A DNA stretch of 21,932 nt from Candidatus Margulisiibacteriota bacterium (GCA_031279305.1 JAITIS010000060.1:1-21932), one strand, 5' to 3'; positions 14,585 to 21,932 are shown, counted from the stretch's first letter. Translations and numbers: made by a program. The notes: generated from the sequence alone by a model not told the origin.

Positions 14585-14624
14585 AAAATATCCCCCCGTT
14601 TACATATACCCGGTTTTGCCTAAA

Positions 14625-16154
14625 TTATGCGCGGAATTTTCGGAGCAGGAAAAGGTAGCCATAAAGAAAAAAGAAAACCAAAGCCAGATAGATCGGCAGC
14701 TCGCCGCAGTAAGTGTAGAGGGTTTTCTGGTCTAGCATCTGCGTCTCGGCTAAAATAAATTCTTGCTCGTCAATATTGGACTGCCGCAGAATGCGCCCGC
14801 GGTTATCCACGATAAAGGAGCGTCCGGTATTGGCGGCCTGCACCAGATAGCGGTTATTCTCCACCGCGCGCAGCACGCCAAAAGCCAGATGCATATCCAG
14901 AAAAAGCGAACGGCCAAACCAAGCGTCGTTGGTCAGGACAAAAATCAGGCGGCCGCCGGATCGGATCTGCTCGCGCAGCTGATAGGGAAAAATAGACTCA
15001 TAACAAATCGCCGCGGAGTAGCCAGCGGACGGCTGATTGGCCGAGCCTTTTAAGTACACTAGATCATAAAAGCCGGTTTTACCCAGCAACGGATAGAGCA
15101 AGCGGCGCAGGGGCAGATACTCGCCAAAAGGCACCAGATATTTTTTGTCGTGCAGAAGCGTCACTGCGCCGTAACGGTTGAGCAGCGCCGCGGAATTGTA
15201 AAGATGATATAACTCACCTTTTTTCTCCCGGCGCGGCGTGCCGAAAACGAGCGAAGAGTTTAACGAATCGCGCAGCTGAAAAAGGAAATCCCGGTCTTCC
15301 AGCAAAAAGGCCGGCACGATAGTCTCCGGCAGCACCAGTAAATCCGGCGCGTGTTCCACGGCATAGGCGCGCAGGGCGGACAGATAGCGCCGTTTGAGCG
15401 CGGATGCATCGTCCGAGAGTTTATCCTGCTGGGGTATGGCCGGCTGGAACACCGCCACCTGTTTGGTTTCCGGCGCCGGCCGCGCCGGCGCGCTCAGAGA
15501 CAGCCGTCCCCCAAGCAGCAAAAGACAAAACGCCGCGGCCAAAGCGGAACCAAGCGCCGCCCAGCTGCGGCGCTCCGCCGCCGCCGCTGTCTTCAAGCGC
15601 GCCAGAAAAATACCGCCGCAGGCATTGATAAAAATCAGGATAAAAGTCAAGCCGTAAGAGCCGGTGTGTCTGGCCAGCTGGATAAAATCGAGAAAAAGAT
15701 ACTGCGTGCAGGCCAGACTGCCCAGCGTAAAACGAAAAGCGCCCAGCGAACGCAGCCAGTCAAACAGTATCCAGCCCAAAGCACAGGCTGAGATGCTCCA
15801 GAGCACGCTGCCAAAACCGGCGGACACCGGCTGTTTCTGGACGAATTTGGCGAGCAATAAGGAACCAACCAGAAAAAAAGCCAGATATAAATATACCGCG
15901 ACACCCAGCAGGAATAGCCAATAAAAAGCGGCGAACTCGCACAGAGCGGCGCCGATCGGCACTAAAAGCGTCAGATAAAAAATCAGAGCGAAAAGCGCGC
16001 CGTAAAAGAAAACCTGCCGGTAATTTTCCGCGCGGTAGAACGCATAGAAAAGCGGCATCAGGCTAAAAAAAGCCAGCCAGAAAAGATTGAGCGGCGGGAA
16101 AGCCAGCGCGGTCAGCAGAGCGGAAATGATGACCAATAAAATACCGGCGAGCAT
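14625..16154 (-). CDS. lnt: Apolipoprotein N-acyltransferase
   Basis: The 509-residue product has an N-terminal region of several membrane helices (1-220), a periplasmic nitrilase-fold domain, and a last membrane helix near 487-504. The catalytic triad is visible: E277 in LVLPETIVPAF, K337 in HDKKYLVPFGEYLPL, and C384 in AAICYESIFPYQ. This matches E. coli Lnt in size and order. It adds the third acyl chain to the N-terminal Cys of lipoproteins at the inner membrane. Its start overlaps the upstream lipoprotein stop as TAATG, so the two are coupled. Finding it beside lptD and a lipoprotein gene fits a role in outer-membrane assembly. Confidence 0.95.
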   Translation of the reverse strand: MLAGILLVIISALLTALAFPPLNLFWLAFFSLMPLFYAFYRAENYRQVFFYGALFALIFYLTLLVPIGAALCEFAAFYWLFLLGVAVYLYLAFFLVGSLLLAKFVQKQPVSAGFGSVLWSISACALGWILFDWLRSLGAFRFTLGSLACTQYLFLDFIQLARHTGSYGLTFILIFINACGGIFLARLKTAAAAERRSWAALGSALAAAFCLLLLGGRLSLSAPARPAPETKQVAVFQPAIPQQDKLSDDASALKRRYLSALRAYAVEHAPDLLVLPETIVPAFLLEDRDFLFQLRDSLNSSLVFGTPRREKKGELYHLYNSAALLNRYGAVTLLHDKKYLVPFGEYLPLRRLLYPLLGKTGFYDLVYLKGSANQPSAGYSAAICYESIFPYQLREQIRSGGRLIFVLTNDAWFGRSLFLDMHLAFGVLRAVENNRYLVQAANTGRSFIVDNRGRILRQSNIDEQEFILAETQMLDQKTLYTYCGELPIYLALVFFFLYGYLFLLRKFRA

Positions 16155-16915
16155 TAGTACTCCGTAATTTTGACTGTATAACTCACGATGTCCAGACCAG
16201 CACGGCCGCTAATATGCGCGTCCGCGGTATAGTCCGGCTGATCGTTAATGACCGTGCCATTCGTCTGGGTATTTACGGGCACCAGACCAAGACCATCAGC
16301 GATATAACGTTGGCCGTTGGTATCGTCCACAGTCACCAGACCGAGATAAAAAGTGCTATACGGCGGACAGGGAATAGTCAGCCGCAGCTGATTGGCAGCT
16401 GGATAAAAAGAATTTCTCATAGTAATCTGCCTGGTAAAATACTGGGTCAAAGGATTAGTCCAGACATAAGGTCCGGCAAACCCATTTATGTCAGTATAAA
16501 CTCTTAGCCCGCTGGTGCGGTCGAACATAAAATATTCGTACCATTTAGTAAAATAATCCCGGTAAACTTTCTGCATATCATCATAGTCTGTATAGCGTTC
16601 GTAGTATTGGTCAATAAACCGCTGGTTTTGCGAAGCGGCGGTGTCATCCGGCGAAGCAAAGTAATCCAGAACGCTGTCACTGCCGTTCAGCAGACCGTCC
16701 GTAACATTGCTGGTGGTAATTATCAGATAATATTTATAATTACCATTCACCGCGGGATCGGCGGCAAAAGTAAAAATAAACTCCGCCTCGCGCACGGTAA
16801 TAGCCTGCCCGGAATTGTCGGTCACCGTCTTGTCCGTCACGATGCGCCCACAGGCGGTCAGCGCGAACAGCGCCAAGAGCAAAAACAGGATTTTTTTCAT
16901 CAAGATATTATACAT
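16154..16915 (-). CDS. Predicted lipoprotein, function unknown
   Basis: The product carries a lipoprotein signal peptide, KKILFLLLALFALTACGR, with lipobox LTAC and the acylated Cys 22 residues from the chosen start. The mature part of about 230 residues is rich in Tyr, Asp and Thr (YYERYTDYDDMQKVYRDYF, PPYSTFYLGLVTVDDTNGQR) and looks like a beta-rich periplasmic domain. I do not recognise a family. The start at 16915 overlaps the lptD stop (TGATG). An ATG at 16900 gives a more usual signal peptide and has TATAAT six bases ahead, so it may be used from a second, leaderless transcript. Its position between lptD and lnt suggests an LPS-transport or barrel-assembly partner, by context only. Confidence 0.8.
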   Translation of the reverse strand: MYNILMKKILFLLLALFALTACGRIVTDKTVTDNSGQAITVREAEFIFTFAADPAVNGNYKYYLIITTSNVTDGLLNGSDSVLDYFASPDDTAASQNQRFIDQYYERYTDYDDMQKVYRDYFTKWYEYFMFDRTSGLRVYTDINGFAGPYVWTNPLTQYFTRQITMRNSFYPAANQLRLTIPCPPYSTFYLGLVTVDDTNGQRYIADGLGLVPVNTQTNGTVINDQPDYTADAHISGRAGLDIVSYTVKITEY

Positions 16916-19350
16916 CACTCATACCGCCTGACATCCGTGGCTTTGAGCGTGTCGGAAAAAGCGTCGAAATTAAACTCATTGTCTTCATTGCCGGAGAGCT
17001 TGAAATCCTGCGCCGGAAAAGCCTTGAGCGTGAAAACCACATACCATTCTTTGCGCGCCGGCGTGAAATTGTAGCGCATATACCAGCAGTGCAAGTCTTT
17101 GCCCAAAGCAAAAGCATTGAGATTGTAATACTGCGTGTTGAAATCATAAGTGTTTTTGATCAGGAAATGCCATTCTGACAGCCAGAAATTCCAGCTGTCC
17201 ATCTGCTCGTAAGGCCGCCCCAGATAAAAATCCAGCTCGCTGGAGGCGGTCTTGAGCTTGCCGGCATATTGATTGGGCTCGCCGTCCTCCAGCCAGTAAT
17301 TGTGGTTAATATCTTTGGTGTAATTGAAACGGTAGGCGCTGCGGCCTTTGTTCACCTGCACGCCGCCGACCAGATCGCGGTACAGATACGTGTAGCGGCT
17401 CTGGCCGGTGGAAAAATTAAATTTGATCTCCCCGTTGCCCAGCGGATCGATGCGCAGATTGTATAAATCATCATCGTATATATTGGTTTCAAAATCTTTG
17501 CCGGCGGCGGCGGTGAATTCGTAAAAATTGCGGTAATACAGGCCGGCGGTATGCCGCCCGCGGTTGGTGCGGTACTGCGCCGGATCGTCGTAAAAAAAAG
17601 GCGACCCGCCCTCGCCCTGCGTGTGCTCGTACTCCAGCTTGTTGCGGAAAAATCCCCACCAGTCCGTGTTGATATACGGCCGGTCGGAGATCTGATAATG
17701 CTGATCTCCGGTGTCATAACCGGCCTGATTGTAGCTTTTGACCAGCGTGATCGCCGCCCAGCTCGGGCGAAAAGTTTTGTAAAAATTATAATTCGCCGTG
17801 TATTTCGCCGTCTCAAAAAAACGCCGTCTCGGCACGCCGCTAATCAAGCCGAAATACCGGGACTCGCGGATAAATCCGTAGGTGTAGCTGGAGTCCACCG
17901 AAAACCAAGCCGAGGCCTCATCCGCGCCCAGCGCGTCGAAGCGCAGGGCTCTGAGCGTGACTTCCGGGGCTTTTTCCACGAACTCGGCGGAGTTGGCGTC
18001 CGTCGTCACAGTGTCGCCGTCCAGATCATAGTAATATTTCGCCTCTATTTTTAGATTTTCAAAATATTTTTTTTCCACCGGCGTTAGCTGCAAATCCGCG
18101 GCTAAATCCAGCCGCTGCTCGTAATTTTCATCGTCCTGCGTTTTGGTGCGGTAATAAACCGGGTTGATATGGTAGCGCCATTCCTGGCCGAGATTGTAGG
18201 AATCGTCTATATTCAAAGCCTCGTAGCGGTAACCGCCGTCCTGCCGGAATTCTTTTTGCCAAGAAGTGCGGTTAGTGTTGGCGCCAAGCACGGAGGTGGA
18301 CTGAAAACCCTGCGTCTCCCGCTGGGATTGATAGTCTTCGCGGAAGCTATACTCCGCGCCCAGCCGCTCGGCGCCGTTTTGGTACTGATAATTCAGGCGG
18401 TCGCTCATAGTGTCGTCATAGCCCTGCGGCAGCAGATACATCTTGCGGTAATTGTGCTCGAGCGAGACGCTGCTGTAGGCGGAAAAAGAAATTTTTTGCT
18501 GCCAGCGCACCGCGTAGCTTTTGCGGGTTTCGGCCAGCTCCGGGCGGGTGTCCTGCTCGTCCACGCGGTAAAAAGAAAAATAACCCGGCTCGCCAAGATT
18601 GTAGCGGTGCCAGAACCCGGCGCCGTTGCCTTTGATAGACATCATATCCCAGTACACTCCGCCTTCATTAAGCTCATCGATAAAATACAGCGTCTCGGTT
18701 TTGATAAACTGTCCTTCGACGGTATTGGAGCCGATCTTGGGAAAAGTAAAAACTATGCGGCGCGCCCCGGTGTAAAAAACATAGTACGGCGTGTAAAACA
18801 CCGGCAGCGGCGAAAACCAAAAATGCGCGGTAAGATGATAGGCGACAATCCGGTCATCGGGATAATACAAAAATTCTTTGGCCGCCACCCAGCAATGCGG
18901 ATCGGCCAGATCGCAGGTGGTCAGCCTGATGCCGTGTCCGCCCCAGCGGTCGGCAGCCAGCGCCCCGGTCGGCGCATAATTGCGCCCCCGGTAAAAATTT
19001 ACAAAAACTCTGCTGGCGGAAAAATCCGGAGTCAACGCCGTATTTACATCGCTGATTTGAATCCGCTCGTCATTGATATCGTATAAGAAATATTCCGCCT
19101 CGGCTAGATTTCCGGCCTGCGCCACCACCACCTGCCCGAAGCCTTCGACCTGATTGGTCTGCGTGTCGATAGCGATATGCGCCGCGGTGATTTCAAAATC
19201 ATTGTAGATCAGCCGGGCGTTGCCGGAAGCGATAATCCGGTCATCCTGATAGGTCAAACTATCGCCTTTGATAGACACCGGCACCTGCTCGGCGGCCGCC
19301 AGAGCGCAAAATAAAGCGCCCAAAACCAATAGTTTGGCTCCCCCCCTCAT
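16915..19350 (-). CDS. lptD: LptD/OstA-like outer-membrane LPS-assembly protein
   Basis: The 811-residue product has a signal peptide (cleavage after about residue 20), then an OstA/LptA-like beta-jellyroll (VSIKGDSLTYQDDRIIASGN, YNDFEITAAHIAI, about 25-110), then a long beta-barrel rich in Tyr/Asp/Arg strands. FWFSPLPVFYTPYYVFY near 180 matches the conserved LptD plug-barrel junction, where Pro residues help form the lateral gate. It should insert LPS, or an equivalent glycolipid, into the outer leaflet of the outer membrane. The size is close to E. coli LptD (784). No Shine-Dalgarno is seen; TATAAT ends 9 nt before the ATG. It heads the operon lptD, lipoprotein, lnt, helical unknown and is divergent from cstA. 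LptE is not evident. Confidence 0.88.
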   Translation of the reverse strand: MRGGAKLLVLGALFCALAAAEQVPVSIKGDSLTYQDDRIIASGNARLIYNDFEITAAHIAIDTQTNQVEGFGQVVVAQAGNLAEAEYFLYDINDERIQISDVNTALTPDFSASRVFVNFYRGRNYAPTGALAADRWGGHGIRLTTCDLADPHCWVAAKEFLYYPDDRIVAYHLTAHFWFSPLPVFYTPYYVFYTGARRIVFTFPKIGSNTVEGQFIKTETLYFIDELNEGGVYWDMMSIKGNGAGFWHRYNLGEPGYFSFYRVDEQDTRPELAETRKSYAVRWQQKISFSAYSSVSLEHNYRKMYLLPQGYDDTMSDRLNYQYQNGAERLGAEYSFREDYQSQRETQGFQSTSVLGANTNRTSWQKEFRQDGGYRYEALNIDDSYNLGQEWRYHINPVYYRTKTQDDENYEQRLDLAADLQLTPVEKKYFENLKIEAKYYYDLDGDTVTTDANSAEFVEKAPEVTLRALRFDALGADEASAWFSVDSSYTYGFIRESRYFGLISGVPRRRFFETAKYTANYNFYKTFRPSWAAITLVKSYNQAGYDTGDQHYQISDRPYINTDWWGFFRNKLEYEHTQGEGGSPFFYDDPAQYRTNRGRHTAGLYYRNFYEFTAAAGKDFETNIYDDDLYNLRIDPLGNGEIKFNFSTGQSRYTYLYRDLVGGVQVNKGRSAYRFNYTKDINHNYWLEDGEPNQYAGKLKTASSELDFYLGRPYEQMDSWNFWLSEWHFLIKNTYDFNTQYYNLNAFALGKDLHCWYMRYNFTPARKEWYVVFTLKAFPAQDFKLSGNEDNEFNFDAFSDTLKATDVRRYE

Positions 19351-19359
19351 ATTATGTTA

Positions 19360-19365
19360 ATTATA
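19360..19365 (-). promoter_or_regulatory. -10 box of the lptD operon, probably leaderless
   Basis: The minus strand reads TATAAT with nine bases to the lptD ATG and no Shine-Dalgarno between. No clear -35 is seen. The surrounding 66 bp between lptD and cstA are AT-rich and must hold both divergent promoters. Confidence 0.45.
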
Positions 19366-19416
19366 ACAGATTTTATAGTATTATATTGAAGCTATTAAAA
19401 AGAAACGGAGGAAAAA

Positions 19417-21036
19417 ATGATCACCGCGCTTTTTTTGATCTGCGTCTTGGCGCTATGGCTGGGTTACAAGCACTACGGCGGTTTTCTGGATAGATTTTTT
19501 CGGATAAACCCCCGCGCGAAAACTCCGGCGGCCGCCAAGCGGGACAACATAGATTTTGTGCCCGCGCCGGCGCCGGTATTGCTCGGCCATCATTTTTCCT
19601 CTATCGCCGGCGCCGGGCCGGTCGTCGGGCCGATCACCGCGGCTCTGGCTTTTGGCTGGCTGCCCGCCCTGCTCTGGATACTGGCCGGCGGTATATTCAT
19701 CGGCGGAGCGCACGATTACGCCGCGCTGCTCATCTCCGTCCGGCATCAGGGACGCTCTATCGCCGAGATCGCCCGCCAATATCTCAACCGCAAAACCTGC
19801 CGGGTTTTCCTGGTTTTCATCTGGTTGACGCTGGTCTACGTGCTGACCGTGTTTTTCGATATGACCGCCAGCACTTTTATAACTGAAGGCTCCGTGGCCA
19901 GCTCGTCTCTATTTTTCATCCTGCTGGCTGTAGTTTTCGGCCTGCTGGTCAATATAGGCAAAATATCTTACTGGAAAACCAGCTTGATTTTCGTGCCGCT
20001 GCTTTTCGGCGCGGTGGCTCTGGGTATGCGTTTTCCGGCGGTTTTGCCCGCGCTGGGCGCGCTGTCCGGCCAACAGGCCTGGCTGTTGATACTGCTGGTT
20101 TACTGTTTTCTGGCCTCTACCCTGCCGGTATGGGCCCTGCTCCAGCCGCGCGATTATCTCTGTTCTTTTTTGCTATACGGCTCTATCGCGGTCAGCCTAG
20201 CCGGCATCCTGTTCGGAGGCCTGAGCGGACGTCTGCCGGTGTTTTTTTCTTATCCGGCGTTCACGGGATTGAACAGCGGCGAGGGGTTTATTTTCCCTTT
20301 TCTTTTTGTGGTCATAGCCTGCGGCGCGGTGTCGGGATTTCACTCGATAGTCAGCAGCGGCACCACCGCCAAACAAATCGCTTCGGAAAAAGACATCCGG
20401 CCGATCGGCTACGGCGCTATGCTCATCGAATCCGTGGTCGGCGTCATCAGCCTGATCACCGTCCTGCTCCTGACCAGAAACGCCGCGCTGAGCCTGAACA
20501 ATCCGCTCTTGATTTACGGACAGGGGCTGGGGCAGTTCGCCGGCATCATCGGCCTGCCGGTCAAGACCGGCTACGTTTTTGGCCTGTTAGCCGTCTCGAC
20601 TTTTTTGCTCACCACGCTGGACACCTGCACGCGCCTGTCCCGCTATATATTCGAGGAGTTTTGCGGCAAATTTAAGCACAGCGTTTTCCTCGGCACGCTG
20701 TGCAGTCTGGGACTGCCGGCGTTGTTTTTATTTATCAAAATCACCGACGCCGCCGGCAATATTATCCCGCCGTGGAAAGCGGTCTGGCCGATATTCGGCG
20801 CGGCCAACCAGCTGCTGGCCGCGCTGACCCTGCTCGTCGCCGCGGTCTGGCTGAAGAAACTGCGAAAGTCCTGCTGGTTCATCAAACTGCCGCTGTATTT
20901 TATGTTGATCGTCACGCTAACCGCGCTAATCCTGCTCATCTGGAAATTTCAGCTGTCGTTAATCGGACTGGTCGGCCTGGCGCTGCTGGCGCTGGCCGTG
21001 TATATGCTTTTCGAGAGCCGCGGCGCGTTAGTCTGA
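19417..21036 (+). CDS. cstA: CstA-family carbon-starvation / pyruvate transporter
   Basis: The 539-residue polytopic membrane protein matches the CstA family. The N-terminal part contains YKHYGGFLDRFF, DFVPAPAPVLLGHHFSSIAGAGPVVGP (about 47-73) and GGIFIGGAHDYAALL. Further on are SGFHSIVSSGTTAKQIASEKD near 307 and TTLDTCTRLSRYIFEE near 390. CstA proteins import pyruvate or peptides; the substrate is inferred from the family. It is shorter than E. coli CstA (701), lacking extra C-terminal segments, as in many anaerobes. A good Shine-Dalgarno (GGAGG) lies six bases before the ATG. It converges with the zinc-ribbon gene, overlapping it by 9 nt. Confidence 0.92.
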   Translation: MITALFLICVLALWLGYKHYGGFLDRFFRINPRAKTPAAAKRDNIDFVPAPAPVLLGHHFSSIAGAGPVVGPITAALAFGWLPALLWILAGGIFIGGAHDYAALLISVRHQGRSIAEIARQYLNRKTCRVFLVFIWLTLVYVLTVFFDMTASTFITEGSVASSSLFFILLAVVFGLLVNIGKISYWKTSLIFVPLLFGAVALGMRFPAVLPALGALSGQQAWLLILLVYCFLASTLPVWALLQPRDYLCSFLLYGSIAVSLAGILFGGLSGRLPVFFSYPAFTGLNSGEGFIFPFLFVVIACGAVSGFHSIVSSGTTAKQIASEKDIRPIGYGAMLIESVVGVISLITVLLLTRNAALSLNNPLLIYGQGLGQFAGIIGLPVKTGYVFGLLAVSTFLLTTLDTCTRLSRYIFEEFCGKFKHSVFLGTLCSLGLPALFLFIKITDAAGNIIPPWKAVWPIFGAANQLLAALTLLVAAVWLKKLRKSCWFIKLPLYFMLIVTLTALILLIWKFQLSLIGLVGLALLALAVYMLFESRGALV

Positions 21037-21255
21037 GGACTGGAGTTTTTTTAATTTCTCCAGCAGAGAGTTCTGGGCGCCGAACGCAGAAACATCTCGC
21101 CTGCTTCGGCTCCGCCCAGTGGGCGGCTCAATATCCGCGACTTGATCCAGGCGAAACTCGAATTTACACTCCTCGCAGTCGTGGTATTTTTTGTCCCGAT
21201 CGATTTTGATTTTGGTTTTGCAGTTCGGGCAGTTGATAAAAATAAAATCCGGCAT
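21028..21255 (-). CDS. Small zinc-ribbon protein
   Basis: The 75-residue product begins MPDFIFINCPNCKTKIKI and has two CxxC knuckles (C9/C12 in CPNC, C26/C29 in CEEC), spaced as in MJ0042-type zinc ribbons. A charged tail follows, ending in a short helix (SLLEKLKKLQSSD). The start at 21255 was chosen because AAGGAG lies just ahead and the fold begins there; upstream codons come from the GC-rich repeat. The role is unknown; small ribbons of this type often bind nucleic acid or protein partners. It overlaps the cstA 3' end by 9 nt. Confidence 0.75.
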   Translation of the reverse strand: MPDFIFINCPNCKTKIKIDRDKKYHDCEECKFEFRLDQVADIEPPTGRSRSRRDVSAFGAQNSLLEKLKKLQSSD

Positions 21256-21257
21256 TG

Positions 21258-21307
21258 CCGCTCCTTCAGCCCCGCCCAATCTCCGCCGCCGCTCGCGGGC
21301 GGGGCGC
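21258..21307. repeat. GC-rich direct repeat, copy 1
   Basis: About 50 bp starting CCGCTCCTTCA and containing CCCGCCCAATC and GCCGCCGCTC, roughly 80% identical to the copy at 21787-21836 in the same orientation. It lies between hicA and the zinc-ribbon gene and supplies the latter's ribosome-binding site. Confidence 0.65.
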
Positions 21308-21325
21308 AACAGTCAGGTGTTTTTG

Positions 21326-21520
21326 TTAAAAATGATGCTTAATTCCCGCCTGTTTCATAATTGCATTGGCTGTATGGCGAGATTTTATTCTGCTGTCCAC
21401 GGGAAAATAACGATTGGTGAGCGGGCTATGCCATATATCGTGGTCGCCCTTGCCGTGACGGTGAAAAGAACAATTGTTTTCTTTTAATTTTTCACGGACT
21501 TTTTTCTCAAACTCGGCCAT
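21326..21520 (-). CDS. hicA: HicA-family mRNA interferase toxin
   Basis: The 64-residue product fits the small dsRBD-fold HicA/YcfA toxins: an N-terminal helix (FEKKVREKLKENN), then HRHGKGDHDIWHSP with the catalytic His27 in the GxHxIW context, a strand (RYFPVD), and a C-terminal helix (ANAIMKQAGIKHHF). HicA cleaves mRNA and is held inactive by HicB-type antitoxins. The ATG directly follows the antitoxin TAA with no spacing, so translation is coupled and no separate ribosome-binding site is needed. No residue looks missing, so the toxin is probably active. Confidence 0.85.
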   Translation of the reverse strand: MAEFEKKVREKLKENNCSFHRHGKGDHDIWHSPLTNRYFPVDSRIKSRHTANAIMKQAGIKHHF

Positions 21521-21733
21521 TTATGCCACTAATGCTTCTCGTTCGGCGTGAAAAAACAATTTGGCGCGGCGGCTTTGAGAATTTAATTCCAATATTTCCG
21601 GCACAGCCAGTTTGACCCGCTCGATCAAAGCATCCAGCGATCCCGCCTCCAGCGCAATAGGCAGCTCGTCATTTCTAGCCAGCCAAACTTGAGCTTCGTC
21701 ATCCCATATAAAAGAAATATTATACTCCGACAT
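21521..21733 (-). CDS. HicB-like (DUF1902-type) antitoxin
   Basis: The 70-residue product has the pattern ISFIWDDEAQVWLARNDELP, ALEAGSLDALIERVKLAVPEILELN, typical of DUF1902 proteins, the partial-RNase-H-fold domain related to HicB. It lacks the C-terminal helix-turn-helix or ribbon-helix-helix found in full-length HicB, so DNA binding may be weak or need a short tail (SRRAKLFFHAEREALVA). It should neutralise the HicA encoded immediately downstream. A Shine-Dalgarno (GAGAGGT) precedes the ATG. The antitoxin comes first in the operon; the classical order is hicA first, but both occur. Confidence 0.85.
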   Translation of the reverse strand: MSEYNISFIWDDEAQVWLARNDELPIALEAGSLDALIERVKLAVPEILELNSQSRRAKLFFHAEREALVA

Positions 21734-21753
21734 ATTAACCTCTCTGGCAAGAG

Positions 21754-21779
21754 ATTATATCATATTGACACATTTTGTC
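21754..21779 (-). promoter_or_regulatory. Promoter and possible operator of the hicB-hicA pair
   Basis: The minus strand has ACGACA, 16 bp, TATAAT (-10 at 21754-21759). The dyad GACA-N5-TGTC (21767-21779) overlaps the -35 and spacer, a good place for autorepression. Confidence 0.5.
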
Positions 21780-21786
21780 GTCTGTC

Positions 21787-21836
21787 CCGCTCCTTCAATC
21801 CCGCCCAATCCCTGCCGCCGCTCTCGGGCTTGGAGC
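21787..21836. repeat. GC-rich direct repeat, copy 2
   Basis: Copy of the element at 21258-21307, offset 529 bp, with matching CCGCTCCTTCA, CCCGCCCAATC and GCCGCCGCTC blocks. The two copies bracket the hicB-hicA operon. From here to the right edge (21837-21932) I see no supportable gene. Confidence 0.65.
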
Positions 21837-21932
21837 GTATGTGCCGCCTCGCTATCTCCCGCCGCCGCCGACATCCGATCTGGTGGAGAAAATATTGAAA
21901 CGCCGGTCATTGGGAATTCCAGCCATAGTCGG

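Noticed and set aside
18169..19086. Long plus-strand open frame opposite lptD.
   Set aside because: It is antisense to a well-supported gene with no ribosome-binding site and no recognisable motif.
21040..21065. CTGGAG/CTCCAG inverted repeat with a T-rich loop after cstA.
   Set aside because: The T-run is inside the loop rather than after the stem, and the stretch codes for the zinc-ribbon protein's C-terminal helix, so it is not a standard terminator.
21689..21898. Plus-strand frame across the hicB promoter and repeat copy 2, with a similar Pro-rich translation in copy 1.
   Set aside because: The similarity comes from the DNA repeat itself. The frame is antisense to hicB at its start, lacks a ribosome-binding site and has low-complexity Arg/Pro content.
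21855..21932. A minus-strand frame open to the right edge with a stop near 21855, about 26 codons.
   Set aside because: It is short, ends in a Gly/Arg run from GC-rich DNA and has no recognisable motif; it could be the tail of a gene outside the window, but nothing supports it.
1..21932. CRISPR arrays, transposases, integrases or phage genes.
   Set aside because: No regular spaced repeats and no recombinase or transposase motifs were found. The only repeats are the two copies flanking hicBA and the glnN sites.

Overview
The window looks like part of the chromosome of an uncultured, diderm (outer-membrane-bearing), probably anaerobic bacterium of moderate GC content. An LptD-like LPS-transport barrel, apolipoprotein N-acyltransferase, a predicted lipoprotein and a small predicted barrel ending in Phe all point to an outer membrane. 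An Rnf-type membrane complex and a type III glutamine synthetase fit an anaerobic life. The truncated surface protein at the left edge ends in a FlgD-like Ig module of the kind common in FCB-group and several candidate phyla. The phylum cannot be fixed from this window.

Left to right: (1) positions 2-1828, the 3' part of a multi-Ig surface protein. (2) 1890-4678 on the minus strand: purQ, a short sugar-nucleotidyltransferase and an aspartate-type aminotransferase in one run, then tRNA-Lys(UUU) with its own promoter. (3) 4738-4916: a dyad and a 41-codon gene of unknown function. (4) 4937-7642, minus: rnfE-rnfC-rnfD, with rnfA, rnfB and rnfG absent. (5) uppP, divergent from rnfE, followed by an AT-rich stretch with three small dyads, three hairpins and a perfect intrinsic terminator (a candidate small RNA). 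(6) A small outer-membrane barrel (minus). (7) A stand-alone NAD-synthetase-type glutaminase and a stand-alone NAD synthetase, each behind nearly the same promoter, with an unknown gene on the opposite strand between them. (8) glnN (GSIII) behind a GG-N10-GC sigma-54 promoter with two identical 17-bp upstream sites 31 bp apart. (9) 13853-19350, minus: lptD, a new lipoprotein, lnt and a helical unknown, forming an envelope-assembly operon. (10) cstA. (11) A zinc-ribbon protein and a HicB-like/HicA toxin-antitoxin pair, the latter bracketed by a roughly 50-bp direct repeat.

Two themes cut across the window. First, gene starts are of two kinds. One set has ordinary Shine-Dalgarno sequences (rnfE, glnN, cstA, the nucleotidyltransferase, the small barrel, the zinc ribbon, hicB). 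The other set (purQ, uppP, the glutaminase, nadE, lptD) has a -10-like hexamer only 6-10 nt before the start codon and no Shine-Dalgarno, which suggests leaderless mRNAs. Many -10 boxes are directly preceded by GC (GC-TAnnnT). Second, nitrogen and NAD metabolism sit together: two enzymes that handle glutamine nitrogen (glutaminase, NadE) lie beside a sigma-54-controlled glutamine synthetase.
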